Positions 28,880 to 37,488 of a stretch of DNA of 64,000 nucleotides are shown one piece after another (position 1 is the first letter of the stretch; every line of letters begins with the position of its first letter). The stretch lies in the NCBI RefSeq assembly GCF_000374565.1, contig NZ_KB894685.1, positions 596,221 through 660,220 of the forward strand, read 5' to 3'. The notes under the pieces were generated by a model. The model was not told the DNA's origin and did no database searches. It saw only the letters and a program-made list of their open reading frames with translations. The position numbers and the translations under genes are program-made. The stretch is from Siminovitchia fordii DSM 16014 = CIP 108821. GTDB lineage: Bacteria; Bacillota; Bacilli; Bacillales; Bacillaceae_C.

Positions 28880-31800
28880 GTTCTTCACCTTCTTCCCGGA
28901 TACGTGTGATGACAGTTTCCCGCTTCTCCTGTCCAATCAACCTGAATTCATTTTCCGGCAAAGCCGGGTCAAACTGGCACACAGGTTTGTAAAGACAAAA
29001 TCGACATGGCGTTTTATCTTTCATCCGATATGGTTCTATGTCTACTTTCCCCGATATGATCTCATTTCCCGACCTTTGATAGAGTGAGCGTACATGACTC
29101 CTCAACAATCCCAGCTCTTCCTTGGTGGTGGATTTTGATCTTGCACTCAGCGTACCGTCTTTTTTTATTCCAGCCGAAATGATATTAGATTCGCCCGACT
29201 CCAATGAAAGATCCATCAGACGAACAAGATCCGGATCTTCGAGAACAAGTCCTTTCATCTTGAATTTCCTAAAAATCTCTTCTTCTATTTCAGGTAATGT
29301 CATGATCTTTTCGGTTTGAATCATTGGATTATGCAGGTGGAAATAAAATACGCCAGCCGGCAATGCTTCTTTTCCAATCAATTCATTTGAGTAAGTGATG
29401 ATAATATCCAAATAAGTAAGCATCTGCAATGAGAGCCCGTAATAGATCTCACTCAGATCAAGCTCTCTTGCACTGGACTTATAATCAATAACCCGCAAAT
29501 AAATCCCGTTTTCATTTTCCGCTTTATCCACACGATCAATCCGGCCCTGCAGTTCCATCTTCGTTCCATTTTTCAATGTGAAAGACAGAGGAGGAAGCTG
29601 CTGTTTCGGCCCAAAAGCAAGCTCCAATCCGACAGGTGAAAAGCCGCTTTCCTTCGCATGTCCGCTCATTACGTAAGATGCTCTCCCAATCACCTGTTCA
29701 AGCTTTCTTTTAATATAGTAATAGCGGTTGGAGCTTAACAGAATCTGATTTTGAAGTTTGGGTGCCAAAAAGGCAACCGCTTCTCTTGCCAGCTGTTCAC
29801 ACTGTTGTCTCGTCAGGTCCGCCCACCTCATATTGTCTTTATTTATCTGATCAGCGATCCACTTCAACGCTGCATGGAATAAATCTCCGATGTGCGGCGC
29901 TTCAAGCCTAAAAATCTCTCGGTCTCGGAGCTTTAAGCCATGTGAAGCGAAATGGGAGAAAGGGCAGCTATTGAAAAGCTCCATTCTGGATACACTTGCA
30001 GTAATGCTGTCCCCATACAAACCCTTACTTGTATTTTCGGAGAGTTTTTTCGTCCCATTCTTAAAGAAAAGGCTTGACAGAATCCTTTCTGCTTTTCTTT
30101 TCCAGAGCGGATCGGACATGTAAAAGTTATATACGTCCCACCAAAATTCCGGAACGGGATAATTTCTCTTTTTCAAGTTCAACTGTCCCGTCAAATAGGC
30201 CGCTGCCGAATCAGGGTGGGAAATATATTCGAATTGATCGTCGCCGCTTAACTCAGCCGGATCATTCACGGCAGTAGATACCGCTACTTCAGGAAACATT
30301 CCTTTTATTCTATCAATATACGGGGATGGCTGGAGAGCTTTTCCCTCGTCATCCGCCAGAGGCCAAGAAATCAGTAATTGCTCCTCTGCCGAAGTGAATG
30401 CCCTGTATGCGACAAACTCTTCATTAAGAAGCTTTCTTCTGTTGTCAGGACCCATATTCATTCCGGCATCCATTAACGAAGCCCTGTCTTCATCCGAAAA
30501 AACTCCCCCCTCGCTAAATTTGGCGGGAAGGACTCCGTCATTCAATCCGGCGATGAACGAGACTTTAACGTGTGAAAGGCGAGACTGCTCAAGGTTTGCC
30601 ACAAACACCTGATCAATAGCAGGCGGGATAAGGGAAAAGTTCATTTCTTCCAAACCAGCATTGATAACTGGGATAAAATCTTCCAGTGTCATTTTTGTAT
30701 CCCCGAGTATTTCCACGAACTGGTCCAGCAGTTCCACAACATCATTCCAAGCCTGGTCATGTTCCCTTGATGCAATAAGTTGTCCTTTTTCCTCAGTCTC
30801 TTCACTGAGCAGTTCCAATTTTCGCGGAACTTCAAGTTCTTCCAAAAAGAAATAGAGAGCTTCGCACAACTCACGTCCTGTTTTTCCCTTTTTTAAACGT
30901 CTTGCAAGTCTGAGGATGGGCAGGGCAACAATATCCCTTGATACGGAAAGTTCTTTTTCGATTTTCTTTTCTTCATCCGTCTGTACCATGCCCTCCTGTT
31001 CCAATCCCCTGAAACGGTGATAGGCCCATCTGTCTTTTTTCGTCCAGTCATTTCCTTTGATCCCATAGGCCAAGACATAATTTTCAAGCCTGTCCATCTG
31101 CTCCCGAAGCTTGCTCAAATCACCTTCCGGCGGAAAAAGCAGATCGGTTTTGATGGCGCGGAATACATGCTCATATCTCCAATTGCTGCTAATGACGTCT
31201 AGTACGGATCGAATCAGTTCAACAAGCGGATGGTTAAGCATGGAGCGCTTTTGATCAATGAAGTAAGGAATATCGTAATCATAAAAGACTGTTTCCATTT
31301 CACCCTGGTACTGGCTCCCGTTACGCATCAACACCGCAATATCCTTGTAGCGGTATCCCTCCTCCATGACGAGGCGCCGTATCTCCCTGGCAATCCCCTC
31401 GATTTCTGCACGCCTGTTGACGGATTGCATCAGCCTCACTGCAGGAATACCTGCATGCTGTCCCACCGGCCTTCTCTCAAACTGGGATTCCAGGAGTCTC
31501 AGACTGTCATTTTTAAATTTAAAAGTTTCCCTAAGGATCACATCATCTTCTACTTCTATTCCTACCTGGGATCCCAACTCATATAAATTTTCATATGTTT
31601 CCCCCGTCATCCTGAATAAATGAAGCTCGTCAGGCGTTTCTCTTCTGAAAGGACGGTCGAGGATAAGAGAAACAGATACTCGGCTGCAGGTGGTCAAAAG
31701 GCGTTCGATAACCGCATACTCCTGGGGAGTGAAACTATGAAATCCATCTATATACACTTCGGCATTTAGCAAGTAACGGGATTTATCAATCGACTCCGCC

Positions 31801-32363
31801 AGCAGGCGCAAGTAATCGTTTGAATCCAAGTATTTTCCCGATAGGGCATGCTCATAATGCCTATAGATTAATTCAAGGTCATGCATCTTATCGGCAAGAG
31901 CTTTTTGGGATTGAAAAAAGCCCACTTCTTCCCTCTTTTGGGCAAGGTCATCAGGCTGGACACAGTAATGCTTGAACTCGGTAAATATCTGTTCGACCTG
32001 CTGAATGAATCCTGTTTTATCAGACGCCTGCCTGAAAAGCTTCAACTCGTTTTTATGTTCTTCAATTATTTTCTTTATAAGCATATTCAACCCTGTGCTG
32101 GTCACATGGTTTCGGCTTGCTCCCCCAGTCTCCTGAAAAATGCGCCATGCAAGTCGGGTAAAGCTGTAAACTTGGGCGCGTATCATTCCTTCAAGGCCCT
32201 TCGACTGGACCAGTTGATATTCGGATAAAAAAGTCATTTGCTCCGGAACAATATACAGGATAGGAGGGCCATCAGGCTGTTGCGTCAGCTTTTTTCTGAT
32301 TTCATCTTGAAATAGAGTTGTTTTTCCCGTTCCTGTACGGCCAATGACAAAGCGCAGTGACAT
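28869..32363 (-). CDS. addB: Helicase-exonuclease AddAB, subunit AddB
   Basis: The 1164-residue AddB subunit has an N-terminal Walker A (GRTGTGKTTLF), a central inactivated-helicase region, and a C-terminal nuclease (LQGRIDRVDKAENENG, then VIDYKSS). The four Fe-S cysteines are visible: one in NSCPFSHFASHG and three in CRFCLYKPVC. It binds Chi and cuts the 5' strand. It is the first gene of the operon, behind a promoter whose -35 region is covered by a LexA-like box. Confidence 0.96.
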   Translation of the reverse strand: MSLRFVIGRTGTGKTTLFQDEIRKKLTQQPDGPPILYIVPEQMTFLSEYQLVQSKGLEGMIRAQVYSFTRLAWRIFQETGGASRNHVTSTGLNMLIKKIIEEHKNELKLFRQASDKTGFIQQVEQIFTEFKHYCVQPDDLAQKREEVGFFQSQKALADKMHDLELIYRHYEHALSGKYLDSNDYLRLLAESIDKSRYLLNAEVYIDGFHSFTPQEYAVIERLLTTCSRVSVSLILDRPFRRETPDELHLFRMTGETYENLYELGSQVGIEVEDDVILRETFKFKNDSLRLLESQFERRPVGQHAGIPAVRLMQSVNRRAEIEGIAREIRRLVMEEGYRYKDIAVLMRNGSQYQGEMETVFYDYDIPYFIDQKRSMLNHPLVELIRSVLDVISSNWRYEHVFRAIKTDLLFPPEGDLSKLREQMDRLENYVLAYGIKGNDWTKKDRWAYHRFRGLEQEGMVQTDEEKKIEKELSVSRDIVALPILRLARRLKKGKTGRELCEALYFFLEELEVPRKLELLSEETEEKGQLIASREHDQAWNDVVELLDQFVEILGDTKMTLEDFIPVINAGLEEMNFSLIPPAIDQVFVANLEQSRLSHVKVSFIAGLNDGVLPAKFSEGGVFSDEDRASLMDAGMNMGPDNRRKLLNEEFVAYRAFTSAEEQLLISWPLADDEGKALQPSPYIDRIKGMFPEVAVSTAVNDPAELSGDDQFEYISHPDSAAAYLTGQLNLKKRNYPVPEFWWDVYNFYMSDPLWKRKAERILSSLFFKNGTKKLSENTSKGLYGDSITASVSRMELFNSCPFSHFASHGLKLRDREIFRLEAPHIGDLFHAALKWIADQINKDNMRWADLTRQQCEQLAREAVAFLAPKLQNQILLSSNRYYYIKRKLEQVIGRASYVMSGHAKESGFSPVGLELAFGPKQQLPPLSFTLKNGTKMELQGRIDRVDKAENENGIYLRVIDYKSSARELDLSEIYYGLSLQMLTYLDIIITYSNELIGKEALPAGVFYFHLHNPMIQTEKIMTLPEIEEEIFRKFKMKGLVLEDPDLVRLMDLSLESGESNIISAGIKKDGTLSARSKSTTKEELGLLRSHVRSLYQRSGNEIISGKVDIEPYRMKDKTPCRFCLYKPVCQFDPALPENEFRLIGQEKRETVITRIREEGEELEN

Positions 32364-32418
32364 GCTTTCAACCCCTCTTTTATGTAAACATCATCTCATT
32401 TTTTGGTACGAGCAACCT

Positions 32419-32458
32419 TATTATACCATACACGAAAGCAATAACGAACATACATTCC
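32419..32458 (-). promoter_or_regulatory. addB promoter with LexA-like box
   Basis: On the minus strand a TATAAT (32420-32425) lies 17 bases from a weak TTCGTT (32443-32448). The sequence CGAACATACATTCC (32445-32458) resembles the Bacillus LexA box CGAACNNNNGTTCG with two mismatches in the right arm and overlaps the -35 region. The promoter is plausible; LexA control is inferred. Confidence 0.45.
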
Positions 32459-32593
32459 CTAAACAACCACCTACCGGCATTAGGTAAAAGTCTTCCATTC
32501 GATAGACTCTGGGCCACGTCCCGGTACTGGAAAGCCATCATTCTGACATCTGAATTATCCACAGATTAGGCAATCCACCATTTCCTAAACCAA

Positions 32594-32624
32594 TAAAAAA
32601 AGCCGCTATACCTTACAGCAGCTT
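32594..32624 (-). terminator. Terminator of yhjE
   Basis: AAAGCCGCT pairs with AGCAGCTTT around ATACCTTAC and is followed on the minus strand by TTTTTTTATT. Confidence 0.85.
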
Positions 32625-32639
32625 TCCCTTCTATGTAGT

Positions 32640-33248
32640 TTAGTCACGTCCATATTGCTTCTCCTTTAACTTCGCTTCAATCCGTTTCCCGATGTACCAC
32701 AAAACTACAATGACCCCTAATGCAATTCCGGTCCTAACCGGCTGCCTGATCAACGAGATGACATCATAGCCGATGAAACTCATGATGAAAATCATCACTG
32801 CTTTTCCGGACAATACGGAAAGCATGTATTGATAAATTCCAATTCCCGAGAGCCCCGCAACAATGTTGACGACCGCTGAAGGTGTAAATGGGAAACAGAG
32901 TAAAAGAAATAGCGGACCGAACCCCCGTCTTTCAACCCATGCAGTTAGACTCTGTACCTTGGCGTTTCGGCGAAGCGGTCCAAAGATCCTTGCTTTACCA
33001 AACCTTCTAATAAGCAGGAATACAACGTAGGCTCCTCCTGAAGCCCCGATCCAGGAAAAAAGAAAGCCCCAACCTAGACCAAAGGCATTGGCATTTGCCA
33101 TGACAAACAAGAAAAGCGGCAAAAAAGGCAGAAAAGCCTCCAAAAAAGGAAGCAAAATGCCTGGAAGCGGTCCAAATGAACGGTATTTTTCAATCAATTC
33201 GATTACTTTTTCCATCGTCATCCAGTCTTCAAATGAAAAAAAATCCAT
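32640..33248 (-). CDS. yhjE: TVP38/TMEM64 (VTT domain) membrane protein YhjE
   Basis: The 202-residue product has four or five membrane helices and the VTT/DedA-like core (LLPFLEAFLPFLPLFLFVMA and GFGPLFLLLCFPFTPSAVVN). It is a plasma-membrane protein; the family is linked to lipid scrambling or transport. ATG 33248 follows AGAGGA. It is divergent from yhjD, as expected for neighbours in B. subtilis where both are reported in the SOS set. Confidence 0.85.
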   Translation of the reverse strand: MDFFSFEDWMTMEKVIELIEKYRSFGPLPGILLPFLEAFLPFLPLFLFVMANANAFGLGWGFLFSWIGASGGAYVVFLLIRRFGKARIFGPLRRNAKVQSLTAWVERRGFGPLFLLLCFPFTPSAVVNIVAGLSGIGIYQYMLSVLSGKAVMIFIMSFIGYDVISLIRQPVRTGIALGVIVVLWYIGKRIEAKLKEKQYGRD

Positions 33249-33415
33249 GAACATTCCTCTATTCCCGGCGGGTAAATAGGCCCAGCAACTTGATTTCCAA
33301 TAAATTATAGCATAGCCACGACAGCTTGTTCTATTCACTGTCTCAAAAGAGCCTCGATTTTCGCAGGAAAAAATTTCAGCTTGCTATTCTTTTCAACCCT
33401 TAGTAAGATAAAATA

Positions 33416-33427
33416 GAACATACGTTC
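33416..33427 (+). promoter_or_regulatory. LexA (SOS) box upstream of yhjD
   Basis: GAACATACGTTC is a perfect GAAC-N4-GTTC inverted repeat within AGAACATACGTTCC. It lies directly after a -10-like TAAAAT and about 22 bases before the yhjD start, where LexA binding would block transcription. yhjD is an SOS gene in B. subtilis. Confidence 0.75.
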
Positions 33428-33449
33428 CTTTTAAGGGGGGGGCTGTCCA

Positions 33450-33830
33450 ATGACAAGAATTCCAGAGAATGAACGGGATATCATTGAGCAAGCGATCTAT
33501 TTGCCCATGCTGCTGACAGTTTTACAACGTGATTTATCCGTTGTAGAAAAAAGCCAGTTCAAACTGAAAAAACCCTATCAAGATTTGATTGAAAACACCA
33601 TACGTGAAGTGCAGAAAGAATTGGCGGAAGTGAAGCGGTATTTGCACAAACATAACATTCGGGTGGAACGGATGAAATCAGACGAAATTTTTACGATGTA
33701 CTTGTTCTTGTATAAAGGGTACGAAGAACATCAAAATTATTTCAACCCCCGCCTCCGAAACAGGGTCGAGGAATTAATGTACCTTTATTTAAACGCCCGC
33801 TCACGGCAAAAAAAAGAGAAGAAGGCGTGA
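33450..33830 (+). CDS. yhjD: YhjD family protein, SOS-associated, unknown function
   Basis: The 126-residue soluble, largely helical protein (IPENERDIIEQAIYLPMLLT) matches B. subtilis YhjD in size and place between comK and yhjE. The start ATG follows a long AAGGGGGGG run. A LexA box sits just upstream. The biochemical role is unknown. Confidence 0.85.
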   Translation: MTRIPENERDIIEQAIYLPMLLTVLQRDLSVVEKSQFKLKKPYQDLIENTIREVQKELAEVKRYLHKHNIRVERMKSDEIFTMYLFLYKGYEEHQNYFNPRLRNRVEELMYLYLNARSRQKKEKKA

Positions 33831-33853
33831 TAGCCTTTCTTCTAATCATTGAT

Positions 33854-34387
33854 TTAATAAGCCCCATTGGGTTCAGATACTCGCTTATGTAGTAAATGGT
33901 TTTTGTTTAAATTCTCCATCCTTCTCATATTTTGTGTAAACTTGATCCGGAGCATAGCTGTACGCGAGACTTGATTTTCCAAGGAATAGAAGGAAATTGG
34001 CAATTCAAATCTTTCACTATTTTGGAACATGACATCTGTTGCATACGGGCCATTTTTCTCATATGAAGCAATATAATCATGGGATATCCACGTGCATTGA
34101 GGGCTTGACGGTGATGCGGTTGGAAATAGATAGATGGAAGTAAAGGGGTCTACAATGATGGGCGCTTTATGAGTGATACCGATTAACTGTTTCGTTCCCT
34201 CCCTCCTTCCGCTATACGAACTTCCGAAATATTCACAGCTTTTTTTTACAATATCAAAGGGCCTGGAAGAGACTAAATAGCGGGCGCCTTCTTCAATCAC
34301 TTCCGAGTATGCATCACCCGCCGGACGAATCATCATCGTATAAGGATTAATTTCATAACTTGTTAAAACTTTGTCTTTTTTCATCAT
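33854..34387 (-). CDS. comK: Competence transcription factor ComK
   Basis: ComK is the master activator of DNA-uptake genes; it binds AT-boxes and activates its own promoter. The roughly 177-residue product shows the family features (LTSYEINPYTMMIRPAGDAY, IIVDPFTSIYLFPTASPSSP, CTWISHDYI). Tandem ATGs at 34387 and 34384 follow AAAGGGG; I take the first. The upstream region (34390-34600) is very AT-rich with A- and T-tracts, fitting autoregulation, though I see no exact AAAA-N5-TTTT pair at ideal spacing. yhzC lies divergently. Confidence 0.95.
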   Translation of the reverse strand: MMKKDKVLTSYEINPYTMMIRPAGDAYSEVIEEGARYLVSSRPFDIVKKSCEYFGSSYSGRREGTKQLIGITHKAPIIVDPFTSIYLFPTASPSSPQCTWISHDYIASYEKNGPYATDVMFQNSERFELPISFYSLENQVSRTAMLRIKFTQNMRRMENLNKNHLLHKRVSEPNGAY

Positions 34388-34549
34388 CGTTCTACCCCTT
34401 TCTACAAAATTCATACAATTTACCTATAATAATAACATGGATTCCCAAAAAAGTCATTAAAAATTCTAAAAAATCAAAACAAAATCTAGGTCAAAAGAAT
34501 CACCAGTATTTTATATATAAAAAAACATCTGAAAATTTAAATTCCTATC

Positions 34550-34578
34550 TTGTGCTTTTGCCTAAATCCGTGTATAAT
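34550..34578 (+). promoter_or_regulatory. Promoter of yhzC
   Basis: TTGTGC (34550-34555), a 17-bp spacer and TATAAT (34573-34578) lie 27 bases before the yhzC start. Confidence 0.75.
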
Positions 34579-34605
34579 TAAAAAAAGGTTCCGAGGTGAT
34601 CATCG

Positions 34606-34833
34606 ATGGAGAGGAAGAAAACTTATCAGGAACTGTTGAAAGAGTACACGATGACACAGAATCAAAAAGAAGCTAAAGCGTTGGAATGGTACACAGAGAT
34701 TTTTTTAAATGATCTGTTGCAAAAGCGAAGAGTGGAACTACTGCGTGCGGAGATTGATCTTGCGCTGGATCAAAGAGACGAAAAAGCTTTTATGAAGCTT
34801 TCAAAAGAGCTCATAAGCCACATGGGTAAATAA
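34606..34833 (+). CDS. yhzC: IDEAL domain protein YhzC
   Basis: The 75-residue product ends in an IDEAL domain region (AEIDLALDQRDEKAFMKLSK), a motif found in small Bacillus proteins of unknown role. A GAGGTGATC site precedes the ATG. It has its own promoter and terminator and is divergent from comK, as in B. subtilis. Confidence 0.85.
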   Translation: MERKKTYQELLKEYTMTQNQKEAKALEWYTEIFLNDLLQKRRVELLRAEIDLALDQRDEKAFMKLSKELISHMGK

Positions 34834-34837
34834 ATTC

Positions 34838-34866
34838 ATCCCCCTTGATAAAGGGGGATTTTTTTG
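34838..34866 (+). terminator. Terminator of yhzC
   Basis: ATCCCCCTT pairs with AAGGGGGAT around four bases and is followed by a run of T. Confidence 0.9.
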
Positions 34867-34957
34867 CATTTTTCATGATAATTGGATTGCTTTCTAATCT
34901 CATGATGCTACTCTGTACCTCAGCGTTCATATACTTGCTGCCGTCCTTTTAAACCAT

Positions 34958-36229
34958 TTACTTCTCATCCTTCTGATTTTTAAATTCGTTTGCCATTTTA
35001 ATCCGCTCAAGCATTGTGGGATGGCCGTACCGGAATATTTTAACAAGGTATGGAGGATTAACCTGGCTTAATCCGGCTCTCGTCAAATCTTGAAATGTCC
35101 GCACTGCTGCGTCACGATCTTCCGTCATTTCCAATGCATACCTATCTGCGCGCATTTCCTGATAGCGCGAAACCCAGTTTGTCAACGGGCTCACGGCAAA
35201 GATCAGAAGGGATGTTATCAGCAGAAAAGCTGGAAGCGAACTGATACTCGTCATGCTTTCCACTTTCCAAATTTTCCCCCTTTTCCTGACCCATAGTTCC
35301 ATCAGCTTTGCTGTCAACCACAAACCGACAAATGACAGCAGAACATATCCAGCAATACCTTTATAAATATGCTTTTCCACATAATGTCCCATCTCATGGG
35401 CCATGATGAATAGAACTTCTTCATCATCAAGCCTTTCCAAGGTTGTATCCCAGAGGACGATCCTTGAATTGGAACCTACACCTGTCACATAAGCATTCAA
35501 TGCATTGGTTTTTTTGGACATATCCACCTCATATACGTGTTCAGCGGGAATATCCGCCTCATTCGCAAGCGAGAGGATTTTCGTTTCGAGCTGTTTATCT
35601 TTTAACGGATAAAAGTCATTGTAAAGCGGGTCAATCACTACCGGCTGGATAAACATCATAATAATTGAAAACGGGATGGACAACACCCAGACGGCCAACC
35701 ACCACTTCTTTTTGAATTTTTTCATCGCTGTATAAATGACAAGGACTACAACACACGTCGTTGCATAGCCGACCCAAAAGTCGATAAACTGGTCCTTCAT
35801 CCAGGAAGAAAAGAGCTGTGTAGAAATATTATATGTTTTAGAAAATAGATAGGATGAGTAGGCAAATGGAAAGGTTACCACAAATGTGGCAAGAGACAGC
35901 CAAAACAAATAAATGATGGCTTGAAGCGGAAACCATTTCACCGTCTTCGAGGCCCATCGCTCAAACATGGCAGATATGCCAAACAGGAGAATCAAGTAAT
36001 AAAACAGCCACTGATAGGGTTTTGCCAGGAAAAACATCAAATTCCGGATCTTTGAATATTCCTCACTGAGCATGAGCTCCCTGCTGTTTAAAAAAGTTAC
36101 CGGATCTGCGCTCGTCCCTTTATACATATGCGGAATGGCAGTGTCCGCCAGAAAAAACAGATACACATACATGGCCGCACCAAACAAGAAATAAGCAATC
36201 ACTGCCCGCAATGCCCATTTTCTAACCAA
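34958..36229 (-). CDS. yhfN: M48 family (Ste24-like) membrane metalloprotease YhfN
   Basis: The 423-residue protein has N-terminal membrane helices, then the zinc motif HEMGH (in FIMAHEMGHYVEKH) flanked by further helices, as in CAAX protease 1/Ste24. The third zinc ligand is likely in the EMRADRYALEM stretch. It works in the plasma membrane; substrates are unknown. I choose TTG 36229 because AAGGGGGG lies just before it; an ATG eight codons upstream overlaps that site. Confidence 0.9.
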   Translation of the reverse strand: MVRKWALRAVIAYFLFGAAMYVYLFFLADTAIPHMYKGTSADPVTFLNSRELMLSEEYSKIRNLMFFLAKPYQWLFYYLILLFGISAMFERWASKTVKWFPLQAIIYLFWLSLATFVVTFPFAYSSYLFSKTYNISTQLFSSWMKDQFIDFWVGYATTCVVVLVIYTAMKKFKKKWWLAVWVLSIPFSIIMMFIQPVVIDPLYNDFYPLKDKQLETKILSLANEADIPAEHVYEVDMSKKTNALNAYVTGVGSNSRIVLWDTTLERLDDEEVLFIMAHEMGHYVEKHIYKGIAGYVLLSFVGLWLTAKLMELWVRKRGKIWKVESMTSISSLPAFLLITSLLIFAVSPLTNWVSRYQEMRADRYALEMTEDRDAAVRTFQDLTRAGLSQVNPPYLVKIFRYGHPTMLERIKMANEFKNQKDEK

Positions 36230-36326
36230 TGTTCTCCCCCCTTGTCCATTCATTATTATATGTAGAATAAATAGCTGGCAGAACTGAGCTTATACCTCAT
36301 ATTGTCTCCCCAATAGAAAAAAATAA

Positions 36327-36350
36327 GCGGGGTGCTTAAAAAGCCCCCGC
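36327..36350 (-). terminator. Terminator of azlCD
   Basis: GCGGGGTGCTT pairs with GCCCCCGC through a short A loop, and a T-run follows on the minus strand. Confidence 0.8.
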
Positions 36351-36356
36351 CGGCTG

Positions 36357-36668
36357 TTAAATAAACAGCGAATAAATGCTCAAAACTGCAATGGCCCCAA
36401 TCACAACAACGACAACGTTAGCCCCGAGAAACGCAAGAATAAAAGCAGCAGCGGCTCCCGCAACTCCATAAAGGAGATTTCCTTCATTAACAAATAGGAC
36501 GGCGGGAAAGATCAATGCCCCAAGCGTAGCAAACGGGACATTTTGCAATACCCCCTGTATAAAAGGCGGAAGTTCCCTCCCCCTGAACATTACGAAAGGG
36601 AGCATTCTCGGAATATATGTAACAACTGCCATTCCGATAATTGTCAAAATGATCAACGAACTATTCAT
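36357..36668 (-). CDS. azlD: AzlD family branched-chain amino acid exporter subunit
   Basis: The 103-residue product has three or four membrane helices and the AzlD stretch VTYIPRMLPFVMFRGRELPP. With AzlC it exports branched-chain amino acids or analogues. ATG 36668 follows GAGGGGAGAGGG and overlaps the azlC stop by eight bases, so translation is coupled. Confidence 0.88.
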   Translation of the reverse strand: MNSSLIILTIIGMAVVTYIPRMLPFVMFRGRELPPFIQGVLQNVPFATLGALIFPAVLFVNEGNLLYGVAGAAAAFILAFLGANVVVVVIGAIAVLSIYSLFI

Positions 36669-37389
36669 TCTGTTGGCCCTCTCCCCTCTTCTTAACGGTT
36701 TCAACCGCTTCAACCAAAACCGAGGACAGGAGCGTAGCTGCAACGATAGCCCACCCTTTTCCCATCACATTCCAAAAAACAAAAACACTGTTAAAAACAG
36801 CGGCAAGAAGGGCAAGAAAAATGACCTTTACACTCTTTTTCATAGACGGAACAAGCAGGCCGATAAACATGGCATAAAGTGCGATGGACATACTTTCCTG
36901 AAGCACCTGGGGAAGGCTTGCCCCGATTCCGAAGCCGATGCCTGAAAAAACAACCCAGCTGCTGTATGCCAAGCCGATGATTCCAAATAAATAACCGGTC
37001 GAAACAGTTCCCGCTTTTGTTGCTGCTACGGAAAAAGTCTCATCTGTTATTCCAAATGCATAGAGAGATTTTTTCCAAGGTACTTCCTTCTCCACTTTTT
37101 CATTCAATGAAGCAGACATGAGAAAATGCCGGATGTTCACAATAAAAGTGGTCATAATGACTTCAACTGCCCCTGTACCAAGGGCAAACATACTGAGTGC
37201 CATATATTGAGAAGCTCCAGCAAACACGATGAGGCTCATCAAAATTGTTTCAAAAAGCGACAAGCCTGCTGTTTTTGCCAAAAGACCATAGGTAAGAGCA
37301 ATCGGAGCGTATCCGATGGCTATGCTCACGCCGTCCTGGAGACCGAGGCGGAATTGTGAGGTTTTGGCTTTCTCTGCTGAAACTTCCAA
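36661..37389 (-). CDS. azlC: AzlC family branched-chain amino acid exporter
   Basis: The roughly 242-residue membrane protein shows the AzlC family core (GVSIAIGYAPIALTYGLLAK, FAGASQYMALSMF, NIRHFLMSASL, FGITDETFSVA). It forms an exporter with AzlD. The start is uncertain: TTG 37389 follows AAGGAG at short spacing, while upstream ATGs lack a ribosome site. Confidence 0.88.
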   Translation of the reverse strand: MEVSAEKAKTSQFRLGLQDGVSIAIGYAPIALTYGLLAKTAGLSLFETILMSLIVFAGASQYMALSMFALGTGAVEVIMTTFIVNIRHFLMSASLNEKVEKEVPWKKSLYAFGITDETFSVAATKAGTVSTGYLFGIIGLAYSSWVVFSGIGFGIGASLPQVLQESMSIALYAMFIGLLVPSMKKSVKVIFLALLAAVFNSVFVFWNVMGKGWAIVAATLLSSVLVEAVETVKKRGEGQQNE

Positions 37390-37488
37390 ATCTCCTTCCC
37401 CCCAACATACATCTAATCTAATCATTATAAACAGGAACTTTTTTTTCATCAAGAGAAGGGAAATACGGAAGACAGCAGGAATAATACG

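Noticed and set aside
34390-34600. ComK-binding AT-boxes before comK
   Set aside because: The region is AT-rich with A and T tracts, but I could not find a clean AAAA-N5-TTTT pair with proper spacing, so no site is annotated.
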